NCBI GenBank assembly: GCA_905233945.1
Contig: CAJOFY010000013.1
Coordinates: forward strand, 1-64,000
Length of the DNA stretch: 64,000 nucleotides
DNA from: an uncultured bacterium
Lineage (GTDB): Bacteria > UBP6 > UBA1177
Reading direction: 5' to 3'
The position numbers and the translations under genes are program-made. The notes beneath the pieces were generated by a model. That model saw only the letters and a list, made by a program, of their open reading frames with translations, did no database searches and was not told the origin of the DNA. Below are positions 16,827 to 25,075 of the stretch, one piece after another (within the stretch, counting starts at the first letter, position 1; each line of letters begins with the position of its first letter).

Positions 16827-18182
16827 ATGGATAACAATAGAAAATTTACAAAACTCGACCGCAATCTCGATGTTTCCGAGGAAGAACTCAAGACCTTGCA
16901 GGAACTCGAACGGAACGACGACGGTTTCAAGGACGAGGAAAACACTAAATACAAGAAAGCCGGAAGCCCGATCGCACCGCTCGGTGGCGGCGACGCGCTT
17001 TATTTCGACTATACTGACGAATATCCCGCTTTCGAAGATGTCATCGCGATCCAGTTCCAGCCTGCCGGGAAAGTTTACTGGTACTTTTATCCGGCACAGA
17101 AAAATCCCGGAAACGAGCTAAAACAGGGCGACATTATTGTTGCATACAGCGAGCGCGGAATGGAACTTGCGAAGGTTCTGAACAAAAGCATGGACGATTA
17201 CAAGCGCCAGAACAAGATAAATTTCATCAAAAACGGCTTCGTCAGAAAGGCGGAAGCTGCCGATTTTGAGCGCGAGAAACAGCTTGAAATCAAGGCACAG
17301 TCGGCAAAAGAAGTCATTCTCCGCGTCAACAAAGAGCTCGGAATCAAGATGAAAATCATAAAAGTGAAATACACTCTCGACGACACGAAGGCGATTTTTT
17401 ACTTTTCTGCAAACGGCAGAGTCGACTTCCGCGAGCTCATCAAACGCCTTGCCTACGAGCTGAAACGCCGCATTGAAATGCGTCAGATCGGTGTCCGCGA
17501 CACGACAAAAATCATGGGCGGGCTCGGTCCTTGCGGACGGACTCTCTGCTGCCGCAAGCACATGCACAACTTCATTCCGGTTTCGATAAAAATGGCGAAA
17601 GACCAGAATTTCAGCCTCAATCCTAACAAAATTTCCGGCATCTGCGGACGTCTTTTCTGCTGTCTGGGCTACGAAAACGCGACTTACGAAGAGCTCAGAA
17701 AGGATTATCCTCTGGAGGAAACGGCTATTCTCGACAGGTCTTCGAACCGCAAAGGCTACGTTAAAAAAGTGAACGCCATCGGTCAGAATATCACGGTTTT
17801 CTTCCCCGAAAACGCCGAGAAAAAAGAGAAAGCCGAGGAAAAAACATTCCCGAAATCGGCTCTTGAATTCAATAACGGCTGGTTCATAAACCTGCCGCAG
17901 AGCGAACAGAACAGCCATGATCTTGACAATATCACGCCGATCGTCGCCAAGGAAAAAGAGCTTCTGAGGGAGTCGTCTAATCCTGAAGAAAATCAGGAAA
18001 AAGCCGAAAGGCCGGAAAGACCGCAGAATCCGAACAATAAGAAACCTGCCCCGAAAGATTCTTCTAACCCCAATAATCCAAACGCTAAAAGGAATCCGAA
18101 CTGGCACGGCAACAAGAAAAATTTCAGAAAATTCCCGCCCAGAAAAGAGAACAAGGAAAATCAGGATACAAATAAGGAATAA
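16827..18182 (+). CDS. ricT: PSP1-domain protein, RicT/YaaT-like
   Basis: A 451-residue protein. The PSP1 core spans roughly 70-300, with GDIIVAYSERGMELAKV and IEMRQIGVRD. Conserved cysteines C236, C241, C242 and C273, C278, C279 in GPCGRTLCC and GICGRLFCC are the set that binds Fe-S clusters in the B. subtilis Ric complex, which promotes mRNA maturation. The C-terminal ~75 residues are a Pro/Asn/Lys-rich low-complexity tail, absent from shorter homologues and possibly RNA-binding. It lies between holB and tatD, the usual neighbourhood. Confidence 0.88.
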   Translation: MDNNRKFTKLDRNLDVSEEELKTLQELERNDDGFKDEENTKYKKAGSPIAPLGGGDALYFDYTDEYPAFEDVIAIQFQPAGKVYWYFYPAQKNPGNELKQGDIIVAYSERGMELAKVLNKSMDDYKRQNKINFIKNGFVRKAEAADFEREKQLEIKAQSAKEVILRVNKELGIKMKIIKVKYTLDDTKAIFYFSANGRVDFRELIKRLAYELKRRIEMRQIGVRDTTKIMGGLGPCGRTLCCRKHMHNFIPVSIKMAKDQNFSLNPNKISGICGRLFCCLGYENATYEELRKDYPLEETAILDRSSNRKGYVKKVNAIGQNITVFFPENAEKKEKAEEKTFPKSALEFNNGWFINLPQSEQNSHDLDNITPIVAKEKELLRESSNPEENQEKAERPERPQNPNNKKPAPKDSSNPNNPNAKRNPNWHGNKKNFRKFPPRKENKENQDTNKE

Positions 18183-18190
18183 TAAACAAA

Positions 18191-18973
18191 ATGTTTATTG
18201 ACACTCACGCACATATTTTTATGACAGTTACCGAAAGAGGTATCTCTCTGGAGAATATAATTTCGGAACTCCATGAAAATCAGGTCGATACGGTGGTTGA
18301 CATCTGCGGAAGCGAACACGAATTGGAGTATCACAAAAGTGTTGAAGAAACGTTTCTAAAAAACAACATAAATTTCTACGCTGCGGCTGGAATCCACCCT
18401 CAAGAATCGTCAAATTTTATTGATTCGGATATTTCATGGATCGCAAAAAACAAGAAAAATATTATCGCTGTAGGCGAAGTCGGATTAGATTTTTTCTACG
18501 ACTTTTCTCCGAAAGAAATTCAGTTGAAGATGCTTCGAACCATGATCGAGCAAACTATAGAACTTCAAAAACCCATTTTAATTCACGGAAGATGCGGCGA
18601 AGCTCTGATTTTTGACATGCTCAACGAATATGGTTTTGATGATAAAAAGGTGCTTTTTCACTGCTATACAGGGGATCTTGAAACAGCGGAAAAAATACTG
18701 AAAAAAGGGTGGAATGTCTCGTTTTCGGGAATTCTGACTTTTAAGAAATCTGCCGATGTCCTTGAAATATTCAATCACACAAGTATAAACAATATGTTTT
18801 TTGAAACCGACTCGCCTTTCCTCGCTCCGGTGCCGTTTCGCGGAAAACCGAACACTCCGGGGAAAGTCAGATACGTTTATGACTTCGCGGCCAATCTTTT
18901 AAATATGAAACAAGCTGACCTGGCCAAACAAGTTATGGAAAATTTCAACAAATTTTTTAATTTAAACATTTAA
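18191..18973 (+). CDS. tatD: TatD-family metal-dependent hydrolase
   Basis: A 260-residue TIM-barrel amidohydrolase-like nuclease. Metal ligands are visible in DTHAHIF near the N-terminus (HxH), GEVGLDFFY, ILIHGRCG, HCYTG and ETDSPFLAP, all in the standard order and spacing. Members act as 3'-5' DNases or RNases or in D-Tyr-tRNA-related quality control; the exact substrate cannot be set here. It starts 8 bp after ricT, and its TAA shares a base with the next ATG. Confidence 0.9.
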   Translation: MFIDTHAHIFMTVTERGISLENIISELHENQVDTVVDICGSEHELEYHKSVEETFLKNNINFYAAAGIHPQESSNFIDSDISWIAKNKKNIIAVGEVGLDFFYDFSPKEIQLKMLRTMIEQTIELQKPILIHGRCGEALIFDMLNEYGFDDKKVLFHCYTGDLETAEKILKKGWNVSFSGILTFKKSADVLEIFNHTSINNMFFETDSPFLAPVPFRGKPNTPGKVRYVYDFAANLLNMKQADLAKQVMENFNKFFNLNI

Positions 18974-19986
18974 TGCAGAAAACAGCGGCTTTTACAACAA
19001 CGATCCCTGTTGAGGTCGTTCTGGCATCAGGATACAGACCGTTAGATCTGAACAACATTTTTGTCTCAGACTCGAACCCCTCATCTCTTGTCGAAAAAGC
19101 TGAATTTTCGGGTTTTGCGGGAAGTTCCTGTGCATGGATCAAAGGGCTTTATTCAGTTCTGGTCTCTCCGGAACACAACAAGAATATCGACGTTTTCATT
19201 GCCGTAACCGAAGGAGACTGCTCGAACGCAAAGGTTTTGGAGCAGATCGTGGCGGCAGAAACCGGGATCAGGACTTTTATCTTCAACTTCCCCTACTTCC
19301 GTGAAATCGACAAAATACGCAGTGAAATCAGCCGTTTTGCCGAATTTATGGGAACTGACTACGCATCGTGCGTCCGAACCTGGAAAGAACTTTCATCTCT
19401 CAGACGCAAACTGAAGATCATAGACGAAACCTCATACATCTATCCAGGCAGCGTGACAGGCGAAGAAAACCACCTTTTCCTTGTTTCATCATCCGATTTC
19501 TGCGGCGACCCAATTGAATATGAGGCAAAAGCAGATGATTTTATTGAAGAATTGGAACGCAGAAAACGTTTTGCAGACCCGTCACGCAAAAAAATAGCAT
19601 ACCTCGGAGTTCCGCCGATCGTTCCCGTCCATGCATTCCTCGAAGAAAGGAACGCGACAGTCGTCTACAACGAGATCCAGCGCGAATTCGCAATGCTCGA
19701 CGAATATCCGACGATCGAAGAGCAGTACACAAACTACACCTACCCCTACTCCGCTTCGTTCCGCTTCGAAAAGGCGATTGCCGAAATCAAAAAGCGCAAC
19801 GTCGACGGCATAATCCACTACGTCCAGTCCTTCTGCCACAGACAACTCGAGGACATAATCCTCCGCAGACTCCTTGAAAGCAAAGGACTCAATATCCCGC
19901 TTCTGACTTTGGAATTCGACAAACCTTCAAACAAAATCGACGCCAGAGTCGCGACAAGGATCGAAGCCTTTTTGGAAACGATTTAA
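18973..19986 (+). CDS. 2-hydroxyacyl-CoA dehydratase D-component-like protein
   Basis: A 337-residue protein. TTIPVEVVLASGYRPLDLNNIF, FAGSSCAWIKGLY and IIHYVQSFCHRQLED recall the HgdB/BadD/FldC superfamily, whose members hold a [4Fe-4S] cluster and act with an ATP-dependent activator. Cys residues lie in SSCAW and SFCH. Only one subunit and no activator are encoded nearby, so it may be one of the stand-alone family members of unknown substrate. It overlaps the tatD stop by one base and so belongs to the holB operon. Confidence 0.65.
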   Translation: MQKTAAFTTTIPVEVVLASGYRPLDLNNIFVSDSNPSSLVEKAEFSGFAGSSCAWIKGLYSVLVSPEHNKNIDVFIAVTEGDCSNAKVLEQIVAAETGIRTFIFNFPYFREIDKIRSEISRFAEFMGTDYASCVRTWKELSSLRRKLKIIDETSYIYPGSVTGEENHLFLVSSSDFCGDPIEYEAKADDFIEELERRKRFADPSRKKIAYLGVPPIVPVHAFLEERNATVVYNEIQREFAMLDEYPTIEEQYTNYTYPYSASFRFEKAIAEIKKRNVDGIIHYVQSFCHRQLEDIILRRLLESKGLNIPLLTLEFDKPSNKIDARVATRIEAFLETI

Positions 19987-19994
19987 GATTGTTA

Positions 19995-22232
19995 CTACTT
20001 CTTTTCCAAAAATTTCGGTCTAAAAATGATGCAGATTGAAGGAAGAAGAACCATTGAACCGACAAGGCATACCGCAATACTGAGAACTATCAGAGCTCCG
20101 AAATAGCGTATCGGCAGGAACGAACTTATAAGCAGGATTACAAAGCCGACCATGACGCTGACGGCGTTGAAAATGATTCCGCGGCCTGTCGTCTGAAGTG
20201 TGTGACGGACTGCTTCAGTCGTGTCGGCGTGCTTCTGCATTTCGATTTTGTAGCGCCACAGGAAGTGGATCGTGTAATCGACCCCTACTCCAATTACTAT
20301 CGATGAAATGAGTGCTGTCGCGATATCGAGAGTGACTCCTGTGAATCCCATGACTCCGAACATGAGGACAAGCGAAACTCCAAGCGGAACGCCTGCAATG
20401 ATTCCGGCAACAATCGATTTGAAAAGGATCATGACGAGAATCGAGACAGAAATAAACGAAAGGAGGAGCGATATGATCTGGCCGTCGATAACGCTGTCGA
20501 TAAGATCCTTGAACATTACTCCCGAACCTGTGATTTCGGTAAAAACCGGCTCGTTTTCAATCAGTTTCTGCGTGTCGATGACCACTTTTTTTATTGTTTC
20601 GCTGCTTTCGCTTTTTAACTGAACGATTATCTGAGCCTGCGTGAAATCGGGATTTACAAGTTTGGTGAGCTCGTCGGGATCGGCCATTTCATTGTATTTC
20701 GTAAGGAAAAAATCGACCGCGTTTTTAGTTTCGGGAATTTCGCCGAAGCCTTTCTCTCCAGGCTGGTAAGCCCCTTTCGTAACGAGTTTTATAAGTTTTG
20801 CGATTGAAAGCGTGTTTCCGACATTCGGGTTCTTATTTATTATCTGCTCTACTTTATCAATTTTTTTAAGGACTTGCGGATCTTTAATGTCGGCTTTGAC
20901 ATTTACGCTTATTATCTGCGAGCCGCCGAAGTTGTCGTTTATGAGCTGAGATGCTATCTGTGCCGGATGCCCTTTCGGATAGTAGCTTGCAAGGTTGGAA
21001 TCGACTACGATTTTAGGAATCCCGAAGGCCATGACAGCAGTCAGAACAATGCTTGCCACCAGAAGTGTTTTCGGATGTTTCGAGACAAAATTCGCAATAT
21101 TTACAAGGAGTTTTTCTGTAGCCGGACGTTTTTCCCTGTTTATTACCGGAGCAGGAACCTTCATCATCGAAAGAACTGCCGGAATAAAGAAAATGCTCGC
21201 AAAAAGAGCAAACGAAATACCTATCGAGGAAAGAATTCCGAGCTGAGCCGCGGGAACGACCGTGTGGGTCATCAGGCAGAGCATTCCGGCGATTGTCGTG
21301 ACACCTGTCAGAATTACAGGAACCGACATGTCGGAAAATACCGCTTTTGCAAGTTCTTCTCCGCTTTTCTGACCGCCGGCTTCCATATTGTGAAGCTGAT
21401 AGCGGCTGATTATGTGGATTCCGTAACCATTGGCTACTGCAATGAGAATAACCGGAAGAATTATCGTGACAGTCGTCATCTGCCAGCCAAGAAGCGGCAC
21501 GAGCCCCATCGAAACGACAATCGACATTATAACGACCGAAAACGGCAGGAAAACGCCGCGAAGCTGCTTGAAGCTGATGAAAAGAATTCCGAGCATGATG
21601 AGAAGTCCGAGCGGCATGAAAACGGCCATATCTTTCGGAACGTCTTCTGAAATATGCTCCTTGATTACCGGAAGACCGCCCAGAGTGACTTTGCCCGGCC
21701 CTTCGACTTTTGCCACGGTTTCACGGATTTCTCTTGTAATTTCAAGACCTTTCCCATTGTTTTTCATTCTGACAAGAACAGCTGCGGCAGTGAAGTCGTC
21801 GTTGATCAGAGTGCGCATGACCATGTCGTTGCCTTTGAGCATTTTGCGGAGTTCCTCGCGCTGTGCAAGCTCTTCCGGAGTTCCCTCGGCAGGCTTTTCG
21901 TCTGCAAAAGGATCGTCGTCGACCATCGGAATCGAGTTTACTTTTTCAATATCCTTGATTTCCTTCAGAGCGTCGCTTATCGCATTTATCTGCGCAAGAA
22001 CAGAGGGCCTGAGAATATCCTTGTCCTCTACCACGACAAAAACGATTTCCATTCCGCCGAATTTTTCCTCAAGTTCTTTTAAGTGAACTCTCAGATGGTC
22101 CGGCAGCATGTTTTCGACATCGGGATCGACCGAGCTGTCCTTCAGCGGAATCGCCATGAGAACAGTGAAAATTATGAATACAGTGATTATAAGCACTCTG
22201 AATTTTATAACCGAATCAGCCAGATTTTTCAT
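19995..22232 (-). CDS. RND/MMPL-family exporter
   Basis: A 745-residue inner-membrane protein. One N-terminal membrane helix is followed by a large periplasmic domain (about 30-210), then five helices, a second single helix near 390, a second periplasmic domain and five more helices, giving the duplicated RND architecture. Intramembrane motifs include VANGYGIHIISRYQ and VGVDYTIHFLWRY. It is shorter than AcrB-type pumps and resembles the MMPL/HpnN group that moves lipids or other hydrophobic compounds. The gene is monocistronic and convergent with the holB operon. Confidence 0.8.
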   Translation of the reverse strand: MKNLADSVIKFRVLIITVFIIFTVLMAIPLKDSSVDPDVENMLPDHLRVHLKELEEKFGGMEIVFVVVEDKDILRPSVLAQINAISDALKEIKDIEKVNSIPMVDDDPFADEKPAEGTPEELAQREELRKMLKGNDMVMRTLINDDFTAAAVLVRMKNNGKGLEITREIRETVAKVEGPGKVTLGGLPVIKEHISEDVPKDMAVFMPLGLLIMLGILFISFKQLRGVFLPFSVVIMSIVVSMGLVPLLGWQMTTVTIILPVILIAVANGYGIHIISRYQLHNMEAGGQKSGEELAKAVFSDMSVPVILTGVTTIAGMLCLMTHTVVPAAQLGILSSIGISFALFASIFFIPAVLSMMKVPAPVINREKRPATEKLLVNIANFVSKHPKTLLVASIVLTAVMAFGIPKIVVDSNLASYYPKGHPAQIASQLINDNFGGSQIISVNVKADIKDPQVLKKIDKVEQIINKNPNVGNTLSIAKLIKLVTKGAYQPGEKGFGEIPETKNAVDFFLTKYNEMADPDELTKLVNPDFTQAQIIVQLKSESSETIKKVVIDTQKLIENEPVFTEITGSGVMFKDLIDSVIDGQIISLLLSFISVSILVMILFKSIVAGIIAGVPLGVSLVLMFGVMGFTGVTLDIATALISSIVIGVGVDYTIHFLWRYKIEMQKHADTTEAVRHTLQTTGRGIIFNAVSVMVGFVILLISSFLPIRYFGALIVLSIAVCLVGSMVLLPSICIIFRPKFLEKK

Positions 22233-22336
22233 ATCAACCCCTATAATACATAAGTTATAAACAACTTCTTTCGGACGCTTTTTACCGAAGCTCGGTTACA
22301 AATTCAAGTAAATCAAAAAAAAAATTCATATTTTTG

Positions 22337-22364
22337 TTGCATTCTAAATGATTCTGATTATATT
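22337..22364 (+). promoter_or_regulatory. tRNA promoter
   Basis: TTGCAT at 22337-22342, 16 bp, then TATATT at 22359-22364, ending 13 bp before the mature tRNA 5' end. Confidence 0.65.
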
Positions 22365-22377
22365 AGTTGCGCTTTGC

Positions 22378-22453
22378 GGGCCTATAGCTCAGTTGGTAGA
22401 GCCCCCGGCTCATAACCGGATGGTCAGAGGTTCGAACCCTCTTGGGCCCACCA
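22378..22453 (+). tRNA. tRNA with CAU anticodon (elongator Met, or Ile2 if modified)
   Basis: A 76-nt cloverleaf with encoded CCA. The acceptor GGGCCTA pairs with TGGGCCC, the D stem is GCTC/GAGC, the anticodon loop is CTCATAA with CAT at 22411-22413, and the T arm contains TTCGAAC between AGAGG and CCTCT. The first base pair is G-C, so it lacks the mispaired first position of a bacterial initiator. The outermost anticodon-stem pair (22404/22420) is a C-A mismatch. CAU can also be read as Ile after lysidine modification, and sequence alone does not separate the two. Confidence 0.93.
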
Positions 22454-22501
22454 CTTTTTTGTGGATTTGCTGTTTATTTACAAATTTCACGGCATAGATT
22501 T

Positions 22502-22538
22502 AAAAAAGCACTTGTTCAAAACAAGTGCTTTTTTTTTG
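22502..22538 (+). terminator. Intrinsic terminator after the tRNA
   Basis: A long perfect stem, GCACTTGTT paired with AACAAGTGC around a 3-base CAA loop, is flanked by six A on the left and an unbroken T run on the right. This is a strong rho-independent terminator that could also work on the minus strand. Confidence 0.85.
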
Positions 22539-22561
22539 CTTTTTAACTGATGGAGGCGACC

Positions 22562-23347
22562 TTGCTTGAAGAATTGAAAAAATTGGTAAATCTGCAGAAT
22601 GTTGACTCGGAAATCTTTAAACTCGAGGAAGAGCTGGATATTCTGCCGGACCAGAATGACGCTCTTGAAAAACAGATTGTGGAAAAGGAAAACAAAATCA
22701 AAGAACTCAAAAACGCCATTGATATTCAAGTCGGCGAAAAAGAGAAAAGGGACGAGATTTTCAAGAAGGGAGATGAAAAACTCAGAACAATAACCGGCAA
22801 GCAGTCGGCAATAAGAAACAAAGAAGAATACAACGCTCTTCTCAGGGAAATAGACAACATCAAAAGATTCAACCGCGATCTCGGTGACGAAATAGAGGAA
22901 ATCAACAAGGAAATACAGGCAAAAACAAACGAGCTTAAAGAAACTGAAAAAGTATTCAATGAAGAAATCAAAGGTTTCAGAACGCAGATCGATCTCAATA
23001 ACCGCAGAATGGACGAACTCGAAGAAACCATTGACAAGCTTTATATAAAAAGAGATGAGCTCACAAAGAATATCAGACCTTCGATATTCAATAAATACGA
23101 GAGAATCCTCGAAAAATCCCATGACGGCAAGGCTATTGCCATCGTGGAATACAGAAAAGAAAAAGAAAAAGACTCGGCAACGGCATACGGGCTGTGCCTC
23201 GGCTGCAATATGAAACTGCCGCCTGAGCTTTACAACATGGTTCTCCGTGCAGTCAGAATCGAAGTCTGCCCGAACTGCCAGTGCATACTTATTCCCGGCG
23301 AGAACCACACAGACCATTCGAAAACAGATTCCGAAGAGGAAAAATAG
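22562..23347 (+). CDS. Coiled-coil protein with C4 zinc ribbon (COG1579)
   Basis: A 261-residue protein. A long heptad-rich Glu/Lys/Asn coiled coil (about 10-180) is followed by a four-cysteine zinc ribbon with CLGCNMKLPPE and CPNCQCIL. Members of this family are widespread and probably bind nucleic acid or a partner complex; the role is unclear. I prefer TTG 22562 because GGAGG lies 5 bases upstream; ATG 22550 lacks a ribosome site and overlaps that element. The RNase P RNA follows within 20 bp, an arrangement seen in other proteobacterial-type genomes. Confidence 0.82.
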   Translation: MLEELKKLVNLQNVDSEIFKLEEELDILPDQNDALEKQIVEKENKIKELKNAIDIQVGEKEKRDEIFKKGDEKLRTITGKQSAIRNKEEYNALLREIDNIKRFNRDLGDEIEEINKEIQAKTNELKETEKVFNEEIKGFRTQIDLNNRRMDELEETIDKLYIKRDELTKNIRPSIFNKYERILEKSHDGKAIAIVEYRKEKEKDSATAYGLCLGCNMKLPPELYNMVLRAVRIEVCPNCQCILIPGENHTDHSKTDSEEEK

Positions 23348-23361
23348 TTCTTTTACTTGTG

Positions 23362-23712
23362 AAAAAGCAGCACTTCCAGTCGCTGATTTATCAGAGGAAA
23401 GTCCGGACTCCAGAGGGCTGAGGGCTGGCTAACGGCCAGGAGCAGCGATGTTACGGAAAGTGCAGCAGAAAATAAACTACCCGGTTCATCCGGGAAAAGG
23501 TGAAAAGGCGGGGCAAGAGCCCACCGGGGTCACGGCGACGCGGCCCGCATGGCAAACCCCCCTCGGAGCAAGGTCTAATAGAAATGCCATCTGCCGCGGC
23601 AGATAAGGATCGCCCGTCCGACGCATTCGGGTTGACCGCTTGAGATTGCAGGCAACTGTAATTCCAGATGAATGACTGGTTAAAACAGAATCCGGCTTAT
23701 GTGCTGCTTTTT
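23362..23712 (+). ncRNA. rnpB: RNase P RNA (class A)
   Basis: This is the catalytic RNA that matures tRNA 5' ends. The ends pair to form P1 (AAAAAGCAGCAC with GTGCTGCTTTTT). The invariant core AGAGGAAAGTCCGGACTCC lies at 23393, followed by ACGGCCAG, GTGAAAAGGCGGGGC and AATAGAAATG-type segments. The class A L15 element GGTTGACCGCTTGAG and the closing GAATCCGGCTTAT are also present. About 350 nt is normal. A weak AT stem with T residues follows at 23717-23740. Confidence 0.95.
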
Positions 23713-23764
23713 CTCCACTTTTTTCAGAAAAGTTCTTTAGTTTATCAACTTTGAGGAGGCTTAA

Positions 23765-25075
23765 ATGTCTTCAAGAGATCACTGGGGAAACAAACTTGGT
23801 TTTATTTTAGCGGCTGTCGGAAGTGCCGTCGGACTCGGAAACATCTGGAAATTTCCCTATGTCGTCGGCAAAAACGGCGGCGGTGCGTTCATACTGATTT
23901 ATCTTGCGTGCATAATTCTTGTGGGAATTCCGATACTTATCACCGAAATCTACATCGGAAAAAAGAGCCAGCTCAATCCTGTCGGAGCTTTCAGATTTTT
24001 CCAGAAAGGAAAAGTTCCCTTTTCGCCCATAGGATATGCCGGAGTTTTGTGCGGAATCATAATTCTTTCGTATTATTCGGTAATTACAGGCTGGATCTGC
24101 CATTATCTTATGCTCAGTTTCCGCGGATTTTCCGGAACTGAAACCGAAATCAGCACGATTTTCGACAATCTGAACGCGACTCCGTGGCTCAATGTCGCGT
24201 GGCACACTTTTGTAATGGTCACTGTCATGCTGATCCTTATGAAAGGCGTTATGAAAGGTATAGAAAAGGCGAGCAAGATCCTAATGCCGACTCTCGGAAT
24301 CCTTCTTCTCGTCCTTGTCTGCTACTCACTGACTCTCGACGGAATGAAAGATGCATGGCATTTCCTCACCTACCCCGATTTTTCAAAAGTAACCGGCGGA
24401 TCGCTGCTTGAAGCTCTCGGAACTTCATTTTTTACCCTTTCGCTTGGAATGGGGGCGATGATAACTTACGGCAGCTACCTCAAAGGCGACGTAAATATCA
24501 CGAAATCGGCAGTCCAGATCGCTTCGGTAGATACGCTTATCGCTTTTCTGGCAGGGCTTGTTATCTTCCCGATAGTCTTTTCCAACGGGCTTGAACCGAG
24601 CGCAGGTCCGGGACTCATTTTCAAAACCCTTCCCGTCCTTTTCGCGAAAATGCCGGGCGGTCATTTTGTTTCGGTACTTTTCTTCGCTCTCGTCCTTTTC
24701 GCCGCGATAACAAGCGCTATTTCTCTTCTCGAAGTCGCGGTTTCGTTTGTAGTTGATGAATACAAGTTCTCAAGAATAAAAGCGATTCTGATAATGGGAA
24801 CAGTAATCTGGGCACTCGGGATTCTTTCCGCAGTCTCATCCTGGAATGTCGGCGGAGTTCCTTTTCTCGATATTTTCGACAAAATCTCATCCTGCTATAT
24901 GCTTCCGCTCGGAGGTCTCGGCACGGCTCTAGTTTTCGCCTGGGCGATATCAACAGAGCAGAAATATGCGGAAATCGGCTCGAAACCGATTCATAAAATA
25001 CTTCTTTTCGCTGCAAAATATGTAGCTCCGCTGCTTTTGTTGGTTATTTTCCTTAAAGAAATCGGGCTATTCTAA
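23765..25075 (+). CDS. Sodium-dependent neurotransmitter:sodium symporter (NSS/SNF) family transporter
   Basis: A 436-residue inner-membrane protein with about 11 helices. The first helix has GSAVGLGNIWKFPYV, the unwound Na+/substrate-binding region of LeuT-type transporters, followed by NGGGAF. SLGMGAMITYGSYL (helix 6-7 region) and FFALVLFAAITSAISLLEV (helix 8) are also typical. It probably imports an amino acid with Na+. GAGGAGG precedes the ATG. It is convergent with, and overlaps by 4 bp, the exporter gene on the other strand. Confidence 0.9.
   Translation: MSSRDHWGNKLGFILAAVGSAVGLGNIWKFPYVVGKNGGGAFILIYLACIILVGIPILITEIYIGKKSQLNPVGAFRFFQKGKVPFSPIGYAGVLCGIIILSYYSVITGWICHYLMLSFRGFSGTETEISTIFDNLNATPWLNVAWHTFVMVTVMLILMKGVMKGIEKASKILMPTLGILLLVLVCYSLTLDGMKDAWHFLTYPDFSKVTGGSLLEALGTSFFTLSLGMGAMITYGSYLKGDVNITKSAVQIASVDTLIAFLAGLVIFPIVFSNGLEPSAGPGLIFKTLPVLFAKMPGGHFVSVLFFALVLFAAITSAISLLEVAVSFVVDEYKFSRIKAILIMGTVIWALGILSAVSSWNVGGVPFLDIFDKISSCYMLPLGGLGTALVFAWAISTEQKYAEIGSKPIHKILLFAAKYVAPLLLLVIFLKEIGLF

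Noticed and set aside
17118-18107. A 329-codon minus-strand open frame
   Set aside because: Antisense to ricT, whose cysteine motifs are intact; the product is Arg/Phe-rich and shadow-like.
20874-21650. A 258-codon plus-strand open frame
   Set aside because: Antisense to the RND exporter; Arg/His-rich, no start context.
22487-23317. A 276-codon minus-strand open frame
   Set aside because: Antisense to the zinc-ribbon coiled-coil gene; Phe/Val-rich composition is the mirror of a Glu/Lys coiled coil.
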